This document shows, one piece after another, positions 37,845 through 46,781 of a DNA stretch of 64,000 bases. Numbering within the stretch: position 1 is the first letter of the stretch; each line of letters opens with the position of its first letter. Under the pieces are notes generated by a model. That model searched no databases, had not been told where the DNA came from, and saw nothing but the letters and a program-made list of their open reading frames with translations. Origin of the DNA: Actinomadura barringtoniae (GTDB lineage Bacteria > Actinomycetota > Actinomycetes > Streptosporangiales > Streptosporangiaceae); contig NZ_JAGEOJ010000009.1 in the NCBI RefSeq assembly GCF_017573505.1, positions 62,001 through 126,000 on the forward strand. The letters run 5' to 3'. The position numbers and the translations under genes are program-made.

Positions 37845-38687
37845 GTGGTCGAGCTCGAAAACGTGCCAGAACTCGTGGATCCGGTGCTGGTTGCGGCCTT
37901 TGAGGGGTGGAACGACGCAGGGGAGGCCGCCAGCGGGGTCATCCAGCATCTGGAGTCGTCCTGGGACGCCGTCCCCGTCGCCGAGCTCGATCCGGACGAC
38001 TACTACGACTTCCAGGTGACCCGGCCGATCATCGAGATGACCGACGGCGAGAGCCGCGGGATCACCTGGCCCACCACCCGGATCTCCTGGGCCCGCCTGC
38101 CCACCGGCCGCGACGTGGTCCTGGTGCACGGCATCGAGCCCAACATGCGCTGGCGCTCGTTCTGCCGCGAGCTGGTCGGGCTCATGATCGAGCTCGGCGT
38201 GGAGAACGTCGTGCTGCTGGGTGCGCTGCTCGCCGACGCGCCGCACACCCGGCCGGTCCCGGTCACCGGGGCCTCCTCGGACGCGGGACTGGTCAACACC
38301 CTGCACCTGGAGCCCGCCCGCTACGAGGGCCCGACCGGCATCCTCGGCGTCCTGCAGGACGCCTGCGCCAAGGCCGACCTGAGCACGGTGTCGCTGTGGG
38401 CGGCCGTGCCCCACTACGTGGCGCAGCCACCCTCCCCCAAGGCCACGCTGGCCCTGCTCCGCCGCGTCGAGGACCTCCTGGACGTCACCGTCCCGCTGGG
38501 CGAGCTCCCCGAAGAGGCCCGGGCCTGGGAGAACGGCGTCAACGAGCTGGCCGAGGAGGACTCCGAGGTGGCCGAGTACGTCCGGACGCTGGAGGAGCAG
38601 AAGGACGCCGCCGAGCTGCCCGAGGCCAGCGGGGACGCGATCGCCCGCGAGTTCGAGCGCTACCTGCGCCGCCGCGACGCCGGCTGA
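37845..38687 (+). CDS. PAC2 family protein (ParJ-like)
   Basis: 280-residue protein of the PAC2 (proteasome-assembly-chaperone 2 fold) family. The typical start VPELVDPVLVAAFEGWNDAGEAAS and the central VHGIEPNMRWRSFCRELVGLMIELGVENVVLLGALLADAPHTRPVP are seen; the C-terminal third is acidic and helical. GTG 37845 follows GGAAGGAGG. From memory, the Streptomyces homologue next to mshC (SCO1662, ParJ) affects ParA polymerisation, so a role in chromosome segregation is possible; despite the family name no proteasome role is shown in bacteria. Upstream 200 nt hold no gene. Confidence 0.88.
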   Translation: MVELENVPELVDPVLVAAFEGWNDAGEAASGVIQHLESSWDAVPVAELDPDDYYDFQVTRPIIEMTDGESRGITWPTTRISWARLPTGRDVVLVHGIEPNMRWRSFCRELVGLMIELGVENVVLLGALLADAPHTRPVPVTGASSDAGLVNTLHLEPARYEGPTGILGVLQDACAKADLSTVSLWAAVPHYVAQPPSPKATLALLRRVEDLLDVTVPLGELPEEARAWENGVNELAEEDSEVAEYVRTLEEQKDAAELPEASGDAIAREFERYLRRRDAG

Positions 38688-38857
38688 CCAGGGCCCGCAG
38701 GGCCTGCCGCGCGGGGCCTGCGGCGCCGGCCGACCGGGCCTGGAGGGCCCGGCGAATCGCTGGTCGCCGCATGTTTTACTCGGCGCGATCGTCACGTAAC
38801 CGGCATTAATGGCATTATTCCTCTGGTCCAATACGTCGGCCCGAGAGGGAGCTCCCC

Positions 38858-40375
38858 GTGCCGGAGGCACAGCCGCTGCTGCCGCACGACCCGCGGCGCG
38901 TCGGCTCCTACGAGCTGACGGCGCGGCTCGGGTCGGGCACGCAGGGCACCGTCTTCCTCGGCTCGGGGCCGTGCGGCGAGCGGGTGGCGGTCAAGCTGCT
39001 GCGCGTCCAGTTCGACGAGGACGGCTCGGCGCGGGCCCGGTTCATCCGGGAGGCCGCGGTCGCCAAGCAGGTGGCGCGCTTCTGCACCGCCCAGATCCTG
39101 GACGCCGACACCTTCGGGGACGCCCCCTACCTGGTCAGCGAGTACGTGCCGGGGCCGGCGCTCAGCACCCAGGTCGACCGGTCCGGGCCGCTGCGCGCCG
39201 GGGCCCTGGAGCGCCTGGCGGTGAGCACCGCGAGCGCGCTGGCCGCGATCCACCGGGCCGGGATCATCCACCGCGACCTCAAGCCGCCGAACGTGCTGCT
39301 CGGGCCGGACGGCCCCCGGGTGATCGACTTCGGCCTGTCCCGGGCGCTGGACGCGGTGAGCGCGGTGAGCGGTACGGCCATCGGCACCCCGGCCTACATG
39401 TCCCCCGAGCAGATCAACAGCGACGAGGTGGGCCCGGCGGCCGACGTGTTCGCCTGGGGCTCGATCATGACGTTCGCCGCCACCGGCCACCCGCCGTTCG
39501 GCGACGACTCGATCCCGGCCGTGATCTACCGGATCCTGCACGAGGAGCCGCACCTGGGCGAGCTCGAGGAGCTGGACGGTGAGCTGCGCGAGCTGGTCGC
39601 CGCCGCGCTGTCCAAGGATCCCGCGGCGCGCCCGACGGCCGCCCAGCTGCTGCTGCGGCTGGTGGGCCACGACGACGCCTACCGGCCAGGGCCGCTCACG
39701 ACGCTGCCGGGCGGCGCGTCCTCGCGCCCGTCCCAGACCCTGCCGGGGTCGGCCGCCCTGACCACCCATCCGACGGGCGGTTCACACGATGCCAGGCCCG
39801 CCGCCTCGCGGGACCGGCGCCGGATGGTCGTCACCGCCACGGTCGCCGCTGTCACGGCGGGATTCGTGGGCGCGGGCGCCGGTGCTGTGTGGGCTTGGCC
39901 GTCCGACTCGCAGCAGGGCGACGGCGGTGAAGGCGGCTCGGCCGCGATCGCCGAGGGCGGCACGCAGTCGGGGGCGAACGGGCTGGTGCCCAAGTACAAG
40001 AAGCGGGACTCCGAGCAGCTGGCCAAGCCGCCTCCCGGCCAGCAGGCCGCCTCCGGCTCCTCCAGGGCGCCCTCCCGTGGCCGCGACAAGAACGGGCCCG
40101 GCCCCGGGGACTCCGGCAGCCCCTCCGCCAAGCCGTCGCCGAGCCTGGTGCGGCTGGGCTCCCCCGACCCCAACGGCTACTGCGCCGCGGGCGGCAAGTT
40201 CAAGGCCGACTACCGGTCCGGCACCTGGTACTGCGTGCCCGACGGCGGCATCGGCGTCGAGACGCCCATCACGATGACCCAGGTCTGCCGGTCGCAGTAC
40301 CGGCCCGCCGCCGAGGCCAAGCTCAAGGGAAGCGCGAGCCGGCCCGGCGACTGGGAGTGCTACCTGATCCAGTAA
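38858..40375 (+). CDS. Membrane Ser/Thr protein kinase (PknB family)
   Basis: 505-residue kinase. The cytoplasmic kinase domain (residues 15-270) has the Gly loop LGSGTQGTVFLG, Lys46 in VAVKLL, the catalytic HRDLKPPN with Asp140, DFG in VIDFGLSRA, and GTPAYMSPEQ. A linker rich in Thr, Pro and Ser leads to one membrane helix (about 328-348), then an extracytoplasmic Gly/Ser/Pro-rich region with no PASTA repeats and a small C-terminal part with three Cys (GYCAAGG, WYCVPDGG, QVCRSQ and WECYLIQ). GTG 38858 follows GAGGGAG. It may sense an envelope signal through the Cys-containing tail. Confidence 0.95.
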   Translation: MPEAQPLLPHDPRRVGSYELTARLGSGTQGTVFLGSGPCGERVAVKLLRVQFDEDGSARARFIREAAVAKQVARFCTAQILDADTFGDAPYLVSEYVPGPALSTQVDRSGPLRAGALERLAVSTASALAAIHRAGIIHRDLKPPNVLLGPDGPRVIDFGLSRALDAVSAVSGTAIGTPAYMSPEQINSDEVGPAADVFAWGSIMTFAATGHPPFGDDSIPAVIYRILHEEPHLGELEELDGELRELVAAALSKDPAARPTAAQLLLRLVGHDDAYRPGPLTTLPGGASSRPSQTLPGSAALTTHPTGGSHDARPAASRDRRRMVVTATVAAVTAGFVGAGAGAVWAWPSDSQQGDGGEGGSAAIAEGGTQSGANGLVPKYKKRDSEQLAKPPPGQQAASGSSRAPSRGRDKNGPGPGDSGSPSAKPSPSLVRLGSPDPNGYCAAGGKFKADYRSGTWYCVPDGGIGVETPITMTQVCRSQYRPAAEAKLKGSASRPGDWECYLIQ

Positions 40376-40376
40376 A

Positions 40377-40399
40377 CCTGTTGGCGGGTCGCCAACAGG
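40377..40399 (+). terminator. Hairpin at the end of the kinase gene
   Basis: Perfect 9-bp stem CCTGTTGGC/GCCAACAGG with a GGGTC loop, starting 2 nt after the stop. There is no long T run, so it may be a weak terminator or an operator for the next gene. Confidence 0.6.
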
Positions 40400-40464
40400 G
40401 ATTGTGGCGGGCCCGGTACGGGGTGTTGGATGTGACCCACCGCAGTTCCGGCGGAAGGATCACG

Positions 40465-41292
40465 TTGACCTCCCTGGCTCCCACCCGCGACCGGTCCGTT
40501 CTCCAGCTGCTCGCCGCCGAGCCGGCGGTGATGCTCGCGGCGGGCCGGGCGCTGCTGCTCCAGGTCGCCCACCCCAAGGTCGCCCAGGGCGTCGCCGACC
40601 ACAGCGACCTGCGCAACCACCCGCTGCAGCGGCTGTTCGGCACCCTGGACTTCCTCACCATCGTCGCGTTCGGCACCGAGGAGGAGGCCGACCGGATGGG
40701 CCGGGCGATCCGCAAGATGCACGAGCGGATCACCGGGCCCGGCTACTCCGGCAACGACCCCGACCTGCAGGTGTGGGTGAACGCCACGCTGATCGACGCG
40801 GCGCTGTACGTCTACGAGGACATCCTGCGCTCGCCGAGCGGCGACCTGGCCGCCGGCTACATCGACCAGGCCCGGTTCGTCGCGGACGTGCTCGGCTGCC
40901 CGCCCGGCGCCCAGCCCGCCGACATCGCGGCGTTCCGCCGCTACATGGACGACATGATCGGCTCGCTGGAGGTCACCGGCACCGGCCGCGAGGTGATGCG
41001 CGCCGTGCTGTGGTCGCGCAAGCTGGTGTGGCTCTGGCCCGCCCTGTGGCTCAACCGGTTCATCACCACCGGCCTGCTGCCCGCACGGATCAGGGAGCAG
41101 TACGGCCTGCCGTGGAGCGACCGCAAGGACCGGTTCCTGTGGTTCCTGCTGCGCTCGGGCGCGTTCTTCTACCGGCTGGTGCCGGGCAGGCTGCGGCGCG
41201 CGGGCATCCCGCTGATGCTCTGGGCCTCCCGCCGCAGAATCGCACGCCGGGCGAAGAAGTACGCGGCGGCCAAGACCACCACGGCCGCCTAG
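40465..41292 (+). CDS. MpaB-like oxygenase (DUF2236 family)
   Basis: 275-residue protein of the DUF2236/MpaB family, which includes rubber oxygenase (Lcp) and fungal ER oxygenase MpaB; members bind a b-type haem. Conserved parts are GRALLLQVAHPKVAQGVADHS, LDFLTIVAFGTEEEA and HERITGPGYSGNDPDLQVWVNATLIDAAL. No signal peptide is evident; the basic tail is RRRIARRAKKYAAAKTT. The start is uncertain: TTG 40465 has GGAAGGA 5-6 nt upstream, while GTG 40432 has no good site. Natural substrate unknown. Convergent with mshC. Confidence 0.85.
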   Translation: MTSLAPTRDRSVLQLLAAEPAVMLAAGRALLLQVAHPKVAQGVADHSDLRNHPLQRLFGTLDFLTIVAFGTEEEADRMGRAIRKMHERITGPGYSGNDPDLQVWVNATLIDAALYVYEDILRSPSGDLAAGYIDQARFVADVLGCPPGAQPADIAAFRRYMDDMIGSLEVTGTGREVMRAVLWSRKLVWLWPALWLNRFITTGLLPARIREQYGLPWSDRKDRFLWFLLRSGAFFYRLVPGRLRRAGIPLMLWASRRRIARRAKKYAAAKTTTAA

Positions 41293-41306
41293 ACCGCTGT
41301 GGCGAT

Positions 41307-41336
41307 TGACCGGCGAGCCGCCAGGCGAGCCGGTCA
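41307..41336. terminator. Hairpin between the convergent oxygenase and mshC genes
   Basis: TGACCGGC (41307-41314) pairs with GCCGGTCA (41329-41336) across a 14-nt loop; placed midway between two convergent stops. Confidence 0.6.
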
Positions 41337-41354
41337 GGTCGCGGAGGCTTTAGA

Positions 41355-42596
41355 TCACAGCGCGATGCCCAGGAGGGCGTCGGCAAGGGCGCGGATCTGA
41401 CCGGGTGCGGCGGAGTCGGTCCGCTCCCCCGCCAGCGCCTCGTCGGCCCAGCGGTCGATCGCCTCGGCCGCCGCCGGGGAGTCCAGGTCGTTCGCCAGGT
41501 GCCTGCGCACGTCGTCGACGACCTGCGCGGCGGGCGGCCCGGCGGGCAGCTCGACGGCCGAACGCCACCGGTCGAGGCGGAACGTCGCGGCGGTGAGCTC
41601 GGCGGGCGTCCACTCCCAGTCGCTGCGGTAGTGGTGGCCGAGCAGGGCGAGCCGGATCGCCATCGGGTCGGCGCCGGAGGCGCGCAGCTTGGACACGAAC
41701 ACCAGGTTGCCGCGCGACTTGGACATCTTCTCGCCGTCCAGGCCGACCATGCCCGAGTGCACGTACGCCTTGGCGTGCGGGCGGACACCGGTCGCCACCT
41801 GGGCGTGCGAGGCGCCCATCTCGTGGTGCGGGAAGGCCAGGTCGCTGCCGCCGCCCTCCACGTCGAAGGCCATGCCCAGGTGCTCGATGGAGATCGCCGA
41901 ACACTCGACGTGCCAGCCGGGCCTGCCCTTGCCGAACGGGGAGTCCCAGCCGGGCTCGCCGGGCCGCTGGGCGAGCCACAGCAGCGCGTCCAGCGCGTCC
42001 TTCTTGCCGGTCCGGTCCGGGTCGCCGCCCCGCTCGGCGAACAGCGGCAGCATCGCCTCCCGGTCCAGCCCGCTGACCTGCCCGAAGTGCGGGTCGGCGC
42101 CGATCGGGAAGTAGACGTCGCCGTCCAGGTCGTAGGTGGCGTCCTTGGCCCGCAGCTTCTCGATCATCTCGATGATCAGCGGGATGGACTCGACGGCCCC
42201 GACGTACTGGTCGGGCGGCAGCACCCGCAGCGCCGTCATGTCCTCCCGGAACAGCTCGATCTCGCGGTCGGCGAGCTCGCGCCAGTCGACGCCCGTCTGC
42301 TCGGCGCGCTCGAGCAGCGGGTCGTCGACGTCGGTCGCGTTCTGCACGTAGTGGACCGTGTGGCCCAGGTCACGCCAGACGCGGTTCACCAGGTCGAACG
42401 CCAGGTAGGTGTTGGCGTGCCCGAGGTGGGTCGCGTCGTAGGGCGTGATCCCGCAGACGTACATCCGCGCCGTCTCGCCCGGCTCGGTCGGCCGGACCGT
42501 TCCCGTCCCGGAGTCGTGCAGCCGCAGGGGATGCGCCGGAACCGGCAGCCCTGCGGCGGGGAGGCTGGGCACTTCGGAAGCAGGCCACGATCGCAT
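41355..42596 (-). CDS. mshC: Mycothiol ligase MshC (L-cysteine:1D-myo-inosityl 2-amino-2-deoxy-alpha-D-glucopyranoside ligase)
   Basis: 413-residue ATP-dependent ligase that joins cysteine to GlcN-inositol in mycothiol synthesis. It is a cysteinyl-tRNA-synthetase relative: HIGH-type THLGHANTY, zinc-site MYVCG, WHVECSAIS and FPHHEMGASH, and EKMSKSRGN. The start MRSWPASEVPSLPAAGLPVPAHPLRLHD is diagnostic for MshC as opposed to CysS, as is the shorter C-terminus. ATG 42596 stands 7 nt after TAAGCT (leaderless). In relatives mshC is followed upstream by the genes found here at 49586-51756; in this genome a peptide transporter operon and an NRDE gene lie between. Confidence 0.96.
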   Translation of the reverse strand: MRSWPASEVPSLPAAGLPVPAHPLRLHDSGTGTVRPTEPGETARMYVCGITPYDATHLGHANTYLAFDLVNRVWRDLGHTVHYVQNATDVDDPLLERAEQTGVDWRELADREIELFREDMTALRVLPPDQYVGAVESIPLIIEMIEKLRAKDATYDLDGDVYFPIGADPHFGQVSGLDREAMLPLFAERGGDPDRTGKKDALDALLWLAQRPGEPGWDSPFGKGRPGWHVECSAISIEHLGMAFDVEGGGSDLAFPHHEMGASHAQVATGVRPHAKAYVHSGMVGLDGEKMSKSRGNLVFVSKLRASGADPMAIRLALLGHHYRSDWEWTPAELTAATFRLDRWRSAVELPAGPPAAQVVDDVRRHLANDLDSPAAAEAIDRWADEALAGERTDSAAPGQIRALADALLGIAL

Positions 42597-42603
42597 ACGA
42601 GAA

Positions 42604-42609
42604 AGCTTA
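42604..42609 (-). promoter_or_regulatory. Putative -10 for leaderless mshC
   Basis: TAAGCT on the minus strand, 7 nt before ATG 42596, inside the 56-nt gap after oligopeptide operon 3. Confidence 0.45.
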
Positions 42610-42652
42610 TCCGGGCTGTATCCACGACATAACGCCGAGATCGCCTTGGCGA

Positions 42653-43597
42653 TCAGGCGAGCCGCACGCGCGGGTCCAGGAACGAGTAGGCGATGTCCAC
42701 GATCAGGTTCGCGACGATCACGAACGCGGTCACCACCAGCGTCACCCCGATGATCACCGGCGTGTCGCCCAGCGCGATGGACTGGTAGACCAGCTGGCCG
42801 ACGCCCTGCAGCCCGAAGACCTTCTCGGTGACGATGGTGGAGCCGATCAGCGCGCCCAGGTCGATGCCGAACTGGGTGATGACCGGGGTCAGCGCCGAGC
42901 GCAGCCCGTGCCGGTAGACCACGCGCCGTTCGGTGAGGCCCTTGGCGCGCGCGGTCCGGATGTAGTCCTCGCCGAGCACGTCCAGCATCGAGCTTCGCGT
43001 GAGCCGGGTGTAGGTGGCGACCATCAGGAACGCCAGGGCGATCCACGGCAGGATCATCCGCTGCAGGAAGTGCTCCTGGAGCGGCGGCCCCGCCTCGAAG
43101 AAGTGGATGCCCGCCTCCCCGAGCTTGGTGGAGAACAGGTAGAGCAGCACGAGCGCCATCACGAACGGCGGCGTCGAGAGCCCGATGAGCACGAACACCG
43201 TGGCGAACCGGTCCCGGAAGCTGCGCGCGTGCGTCGCGCTCAGCACGCCGGTCGCGACGCCGCCGATGAACCAGATCACGCCCGCGCCGAAGACCAGCCA
43301 CATCGTGGTCGGCAGCCGGTCGGAGATCAGCGAGGCGACCGAGGTCCCGTTGACGTAGGAGTCGCCGAGGTTCCCCTGGAGCAGGCGCTTCAGGAAGTCC
43401 CAGTACTGGACGAGCACGGGGTCGTCGAGCCCGAGGTTCTGGCGGATCTGGTTCAGCGTGTCGGTGGTGGCGCGCGGCCCGCCTATCACCCGTTCGACCG
43501 GGACCGGCGACACGTGCAGGAAGACGAAGACCAGCGTGGAGACCAGCCAGAGCACGAGGATCGCGTACAGCAGGCGGCGGATCACAAAGCGCAGCAT
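42653..43597 (-). CDS. Oligopeptide ABC transporter permease (DppB/OppB type), operon 3
   Basis: 314-residue permease, exactly the length of its paralogue in operon 1 and alike throughout, including VERVIGGPRAT, GEDYIRTARAKGLTERRVVYRHGLRSAL and SFLDPRVRLA. Last gene of operon 3, starting 7 nt after dppC. No T-tailed terminator follows; only 56 nt separate it from mshC, so read-through into mshC is possible. Confidence 0.95.
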   Translation of the reverse strand: MLRFVIRRLLYAILVLWLVSTLVFVFLHVSPVPVERVIGGPRATTDTLNQIRQNLGLDDPVLVQYWDFLKRLLQGNLGDSYVNGTSVASLISDRLPTTMWLVFGAGVIWFIGGVATGVLSATHARSFRDRFATVFVLIGLSTPPFVMALVLLYLFSTKLGEAGIHFFEAGPPLQEHFLQRMILPWIALAFLMVATYTRLTRSSMLDVLGEDYIRTARAKGLTERRVVYRHGLRSALTPVITQFGIDLGALIGSTIVTEKVFGLQGVGQLVYQSIALGDTPVIIGVTLVVTAFVIVANLIVDIAYSFLDPRVRLA

Positions 43598-43604
43598 GGA
43601 CGGC

Positions 43605-44567
43605 TCACTTCTTCCCGATGACGCGGTCGCTGCGCGGGTCGAGGGCGTCGCGGACGCCGTCGCCGAGCAGGTTGAACGACAGAGTGGTCAGCAGCAGCAG
43701 GACGGCCGGCACGGCGAGCAGCCACCAGGCGGTCTGGAAGATGTCGCTGCCCTCGCCGAGCATGCTGCCCCAGCTCGGCATGGGCAGCCGGACCCCGACG
43801 CCGAGGAACGACAGGGTCGCCTCGAACACGATCGAGGTGGGGATCAGCAGCGACATCAGGACGGTCACCTGCGCGACCAGGTTCGGCAGCACGTCCACGA
43901 CCATGATCCGCAGCCGTCCGGCGCCGAGCGAGCGGGCCGCCTCGATGAACTCCTTCTCCTTCAGCGACAGCACCTGGCCGCGGATGATGCGGCCGGTCGC
44001 GGCGAACGAGAAGAACGCGATGACGATGATGGTCATCGTGAGGCTGGCGCTCACCGAGGAGATCTGGAACGTGGTCGCCAGCATGATGGCGACCAGCAGG
44101 TACGGCAGCGCGAGCGTGATGTCCATGAGGCGGGCCAGGAGCGTGTCGACGACCCCGCCGACATAGCCCGCGAGCGTGCCGACGATGACGCCGAGCAGGG
44201 TGGCCAGCAGCGACGCCGAGATGCCGACGATCAGCGAGATCCGCGCGCCGTAGGCCGAGCGCACCAGGACGTCCCGGCCGAGCTGGTCGGCGCCGAGCCA
44301 GAAGTCCTTGCCCGGCCCGACCGGCTGCCCGTCGGGGTCGAGGCCGGTCTTGGGGAACGTGGCGTCGTAGGGGTGCCCGGTCCACGACGCCCACAGCGGC
44401 GCCGACAGGGCGAACAGGACGACGAGCACGATGACGACGATGGACACCACGGCTAGCCTGTCGCCCTTGAAGCGTGCCCAGGCGAGCTGGAACGGCGACC
44501 GGCCCTGGACGCTCTTGGCCTCGGCGTCGGCCGGAATGGTCTCCGCCTCGAGATCGGAGTAGCTCAC
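43605..44567 (-). CDS. Oligopeptide ABC transporter permease (DppC/OppC type), operon 3
   Basis: 320-residue permease with six helices, the FWLGADQLGRDVLVRSAYGARISL segment and EAA loop KEFIEAARSLGAGRLRI. GTG 44567 overlaps the oppF stop (GTGA). Similar to 18268-19239, including the extracytoplasmic WTGHPYDATFPKTGLDPDGQPVG stretch that is shared between the two but missing from operon 2. Confidence 0.95.
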   Translation of the reverse strand: MSYSDLEAETIPADAEAKSVQGRSPFQLAWARFKGDRLAVVSIVVIVLVVLFALSAPLWASWTGHPYDATFPKTGLDPDGQPVGPGKDFWLGADQLGRDVLVRSAYGARISLIVGISASLLATLLGVIVGTLAGYVGGVVDTLLARLMDITLALPYLLVAIMLATTFQISSVSASLTMTIIVIAFFSFAATGRIIRGQVLSLKEKEFIEAARSLGAGRLRIMVVDVLPNLVAQVTVLMSLLIPTSIVFEATLSFLGVGVRLPMPSWGSMLGEGSDIFQTAWWLLAVPAVLLLLTTLSFNLLGDGVRDALDPRSDRVIGKK

Positions 44568-45661
44568 TGTTCGACCTCCGGAAGCTCCGGCTCGGTGGAG
44601 ACCTGGTCGATCCCCGCGTGGCTGGCGGCGAGGCTCTCCTCGGGCTCGACCGGGAAATGGCAGGCGGTCAGGTGGTCGGCCGGGTCGGCGCCGCGGCTCA
44701 CCAGCTCCGGCTCCTCGCTGACGCAGCGTTCCTGCGCCTTCGGGCAGCGCGGGTGGAAGCGGCAGCCGGACGGCGGGTCGATCGGCGACGGGACGTCGCC
44801 GATGAGCACGACCCGTTCGGCGCGTTCGGCCTGGTCAGGGTCGGCGACCGACGCGGCCGACAGCAGCGCGGCCGAGTAGGGGTGCCGGGGCGCGCGGTAG
44901 AGGTCCTCGCCCTCGGCGCCCTCGACGACCTTGCCGAGGTACATCACGGCGACGCGGTCGCTGACGTGCTGGACGACCGACAGGTCGTGCGCGATGAAGA
45001 CGTAGGTGAGGCCGAGCTCCTCCTGGAGGTCCTCCAGGAGGTTGATGACCTGCGCCTGAATCGACACGTCCAGCGCCGACACAGGCTCGTCGCAGACGAT
45101 GAGCTTGGGTTTGAGCGCGAGGGCTCGCGCGACGCCGATGCGCTGGCGCTGGCCGCCGGAGAACTCGGCGGGAAAGCGGTTGTAGTGCTCGGGGTTGAGA
45201 CCCACGAGCTCCATCAGCTCCTGGACCCGCTTCTTGCGGTCGGCGCCGTCGGCGATGCCGTGGATCGCGAACGGGTCGCCGATGATCGAGCCGACCCGGC
45301 GGCGCGGGTTCAGCGAGCCGTACGGGTCCTGGAAGATCATCTGCACGTCGCGGCGGAACGCCTTCAGCCCCGCCCGCGACATCGCGGTGATGTCCTCGCC
45401 CTCGAAGAGGATGCGGCCCTTGGTGACCGGGTGCAGGCCGGTGACGCAGCGCGCGAGCGTGGACTTGCCGCAGCCCGACTCCCCCACGATCCCGAGGGTC
45501 TCGCCGCGCCGGACCTGGAGGTCGACGCCGTCCACCGCGTGGACCCGGGCGACCTCCTTCTTGAAGACGATCCCCTGCTTGATGGGGAAGTGCTTGTAGA
45601 CGCCCTCGACCGAGACCAGGACCTCGTCGTCGGTAGTGCTCACTCGGTCCTCAGCGCTCAC
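44564..45661 (-). CDS. Oligopeptide ABC transporter ATP-binding protein (OppF/DppF type), operon 3
   Basis: 365-residue ATPase (359 if the second start is used), with GESGCGKS, FSGGQRQRIGVARAL, LIVCDEPVSALD and CRFHPRCPKAQERC. Two in-frame GTG starts, 45661 and 45643, each carry the same GAGGACCGA leader because an 18-bp stretch is duplicated in tandem. GTG 45661 overlaps the oppD stop (GTGA); GTG 45643 matches the start of the operon 1 paralogue (MSTDPD/MSTTDD). Confidence 0.94.
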   Translation of the reverse strand: MSAEDRVSTTDDEVLVSVEGVYKHFPIKQGIVFKKEVARVHAVDGVDLQVRRGETLGIVGESGCGKSTLARCVTGLHPVTKGRILFEGEDITAMSRAGLKAFRRDVQMIFQDPYGSLNPRRRVGSIIGDPFAIHGIADGADRKKRVQELMELVGLNPEHYNRFPAEFSGGQRQRIGVARALALKPKLIVCDEPVSALDVSIQAQVINLLEDLQEELGLTYVFIAHDLSVVQHVSDRVAVMYLGKVVEGAEGEDLYRAPRHPYSAALLSAASVADPDQAERAERVVLIGDVPSPIDPPSGCRFHPRCPKAQERCVSEEPELVSRGADPADHLTACHFPVEPEESLAASHAGIDQVSTEPELPEVEQ

Positions 45662-45670
45662 TCGGTCCTC
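45635..45670 (-). repeat. 18-bp tandem duplication of the oppF start region
   Basis: Units 45635-45652 and 45653-45670 differ at one position. Each holds GAGGACCGA plus GTGAGC, so the duplication doubles the translation start in frame. Confidence 0.9.
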
Positions 45671-46695
45671 CCGCGTTCGGCGGTACGGCGGCGGATCTCG
45701 TCGGTGGCCTCGTCCAGCCCGACCGCGTCGTGCGGCAGCCAGCACGCCGACCGGTGCGTCGGGTCGGAGCCGTCCCCGGCCGCCTCCAGCTGCGGCTCGT
45801 CCTCGCGGCAGCGGTCCATCGCGTACTCGCAGCGCGGGTGGAAGACGCAGCCCGACGGGAGGTTGATCAGGCTCGGCGGCTGGCCCGGGATCGGCTTCAG
45901 CCGGCTGTGAATGCTCGCCGAGGACGGGATCGACTCCAGGAGGCCCTTGGTGTAGGGGTGGTGCGGCCGGTAGTACAGCTCGCGGCGCCCGGCGTACTCG
46001 GCGGGCTTGCCGCCGTACATCACCAGCACCTCGTCGGCCATGTCGGCGATGACGCCGAGGTCGTGCGTGATCATGATGAGCGCGGTGTCGAACTCGCTCT
46101 GCAGGCGCCGCATCAGGTCCAGGATCTGCGCCTGAACGGTCGCGTCGAGCGCGGTGGTCGGCTCGTCGGCGATCAGCAGCTTGGGGTTCAGCGCGAGCGC
46201 CATCGCGATCATCGCCCGCTGGCGCATGCCGCCGGAGAACTGGTGGGGGTAGTCGTCGACGCGGCGGTCGGGCTTGGGGATGCCGACCAGCCCGAGCATC
46301 TCGATCGCCCGCTTGCGCGCCTGGTCCTTGGAGGTGCCGGGATCGTGCGCCTTGATGAGCTCCTCGATCTGCCAGCCCACCTTGTAGAGGGGGTGCAGGC
46401 TGGACAGCGGGTCCTGGAAGATCATGGCGATCTCGGCGCCGCGCAGCTCGCGCATCTTCTTGTCGCTGACCGTGAGCAGGTCCTCGCCCTCGAACAGCGC
46501 CCGGCCGCTCACCTCGGCGCCCGGCGTGAGGCGCATCAGCGTCTGGGTGCTGACGCTCTTGCCCGAGCCGGACTCGCCCACGATGCCGAGCGTCCGGCCG
46601 CTGTCCACGCTGAACGACATGCCGCGCACGGCGTGCACGACGCCGTCGGCGGTGGAGAAGGAGACCCGGAGATCGGTCACCTCGAGAAGACTCAT
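45658..46695 (-). CDS. Oligopeptide ABC transporter ATP-binding protein (OppD/DppD type), operon 3
   Basis: 345-residue ATPase with GESGSGKS, FSGGMRQRAMIAMAL, LLIADEPTTALD and CVFHPRCEYAMDRC. Very similar to OppD of operon 1 over the whole domain (RVSFSTADGVVHAVRG; RRVDDYPHQFSGG) but without the 55-residue repetitive tail. Starts 86 nt after the binding-protein gene, the spacer holding a long hairpin. Confidence 0.95.
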   Translation of the reverse strand: MSLLEVTDLRVSFSTADGVVHAVRGMSFSVDSGRTLGIVGESGSGKSVSTQTLMRLTPGAEVSGRALFEGEDLLTVSDKKMRELRGAEIAMIFQDPLSSLHPLYKVGWQIEELIKAHDPGTSKDQARKRAIEMLGLVGIPKPDRRVDDYPHQFSGGMRQRAMIAMALALNPKLLIADEPTTALDATVQAQILDLMRRLQSEFDTALIMITHDLGVIADMADEVLVMYGGKPAEYAGRRELYYRPHHPYTKGLLESIPSSASIHSRLKPIPGQPPSLINLPSGCVFHPRCEYAMDRCREDEPQLEAAGDGSDPTHRSACWLPHDAVGLDEATDEIRRRTAERGRTE

Positions 46696-46731
46696 CGACG
46701 CCCCTTCGCGTCAGGGTTGGGACGGTCCACA

Positions 46732-46773
46732 CGGCGGCCGGGCACGCCTGAGACAGGCGTGGCCCGGCCGCCG
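46732..46773 (-). promoter_or_regulatory. Intergenic hairpin between binding-protein gene and oppD, operon 3
   Basis: Near-perfect 19-bp stem (46732-46750 with 46754-46773, one bulged base) only 9 nt past the stop of the binding-protein gene; no T tail. Probably stabilises the upstream mRNA and lowers read-through to the transporter genes. Confidence 0.7.
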
Positions 46774-46781
46774 GGGCCGGT

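Noticed and set aside
38688..38857. Small gene between the PAC2 and kinase genes
   Set aside because: The frames here are continuations of shadow frames with no start signal, and the region becomes AT-richer toward the kinase promoter.
41355..43301. A 648-codon frame joining part of a permease gene to mshC
   Set aside because: The left part is out of frame with the real permease; mshC has its own start and promoter at 42596, and the combined translation has no permease sequence.
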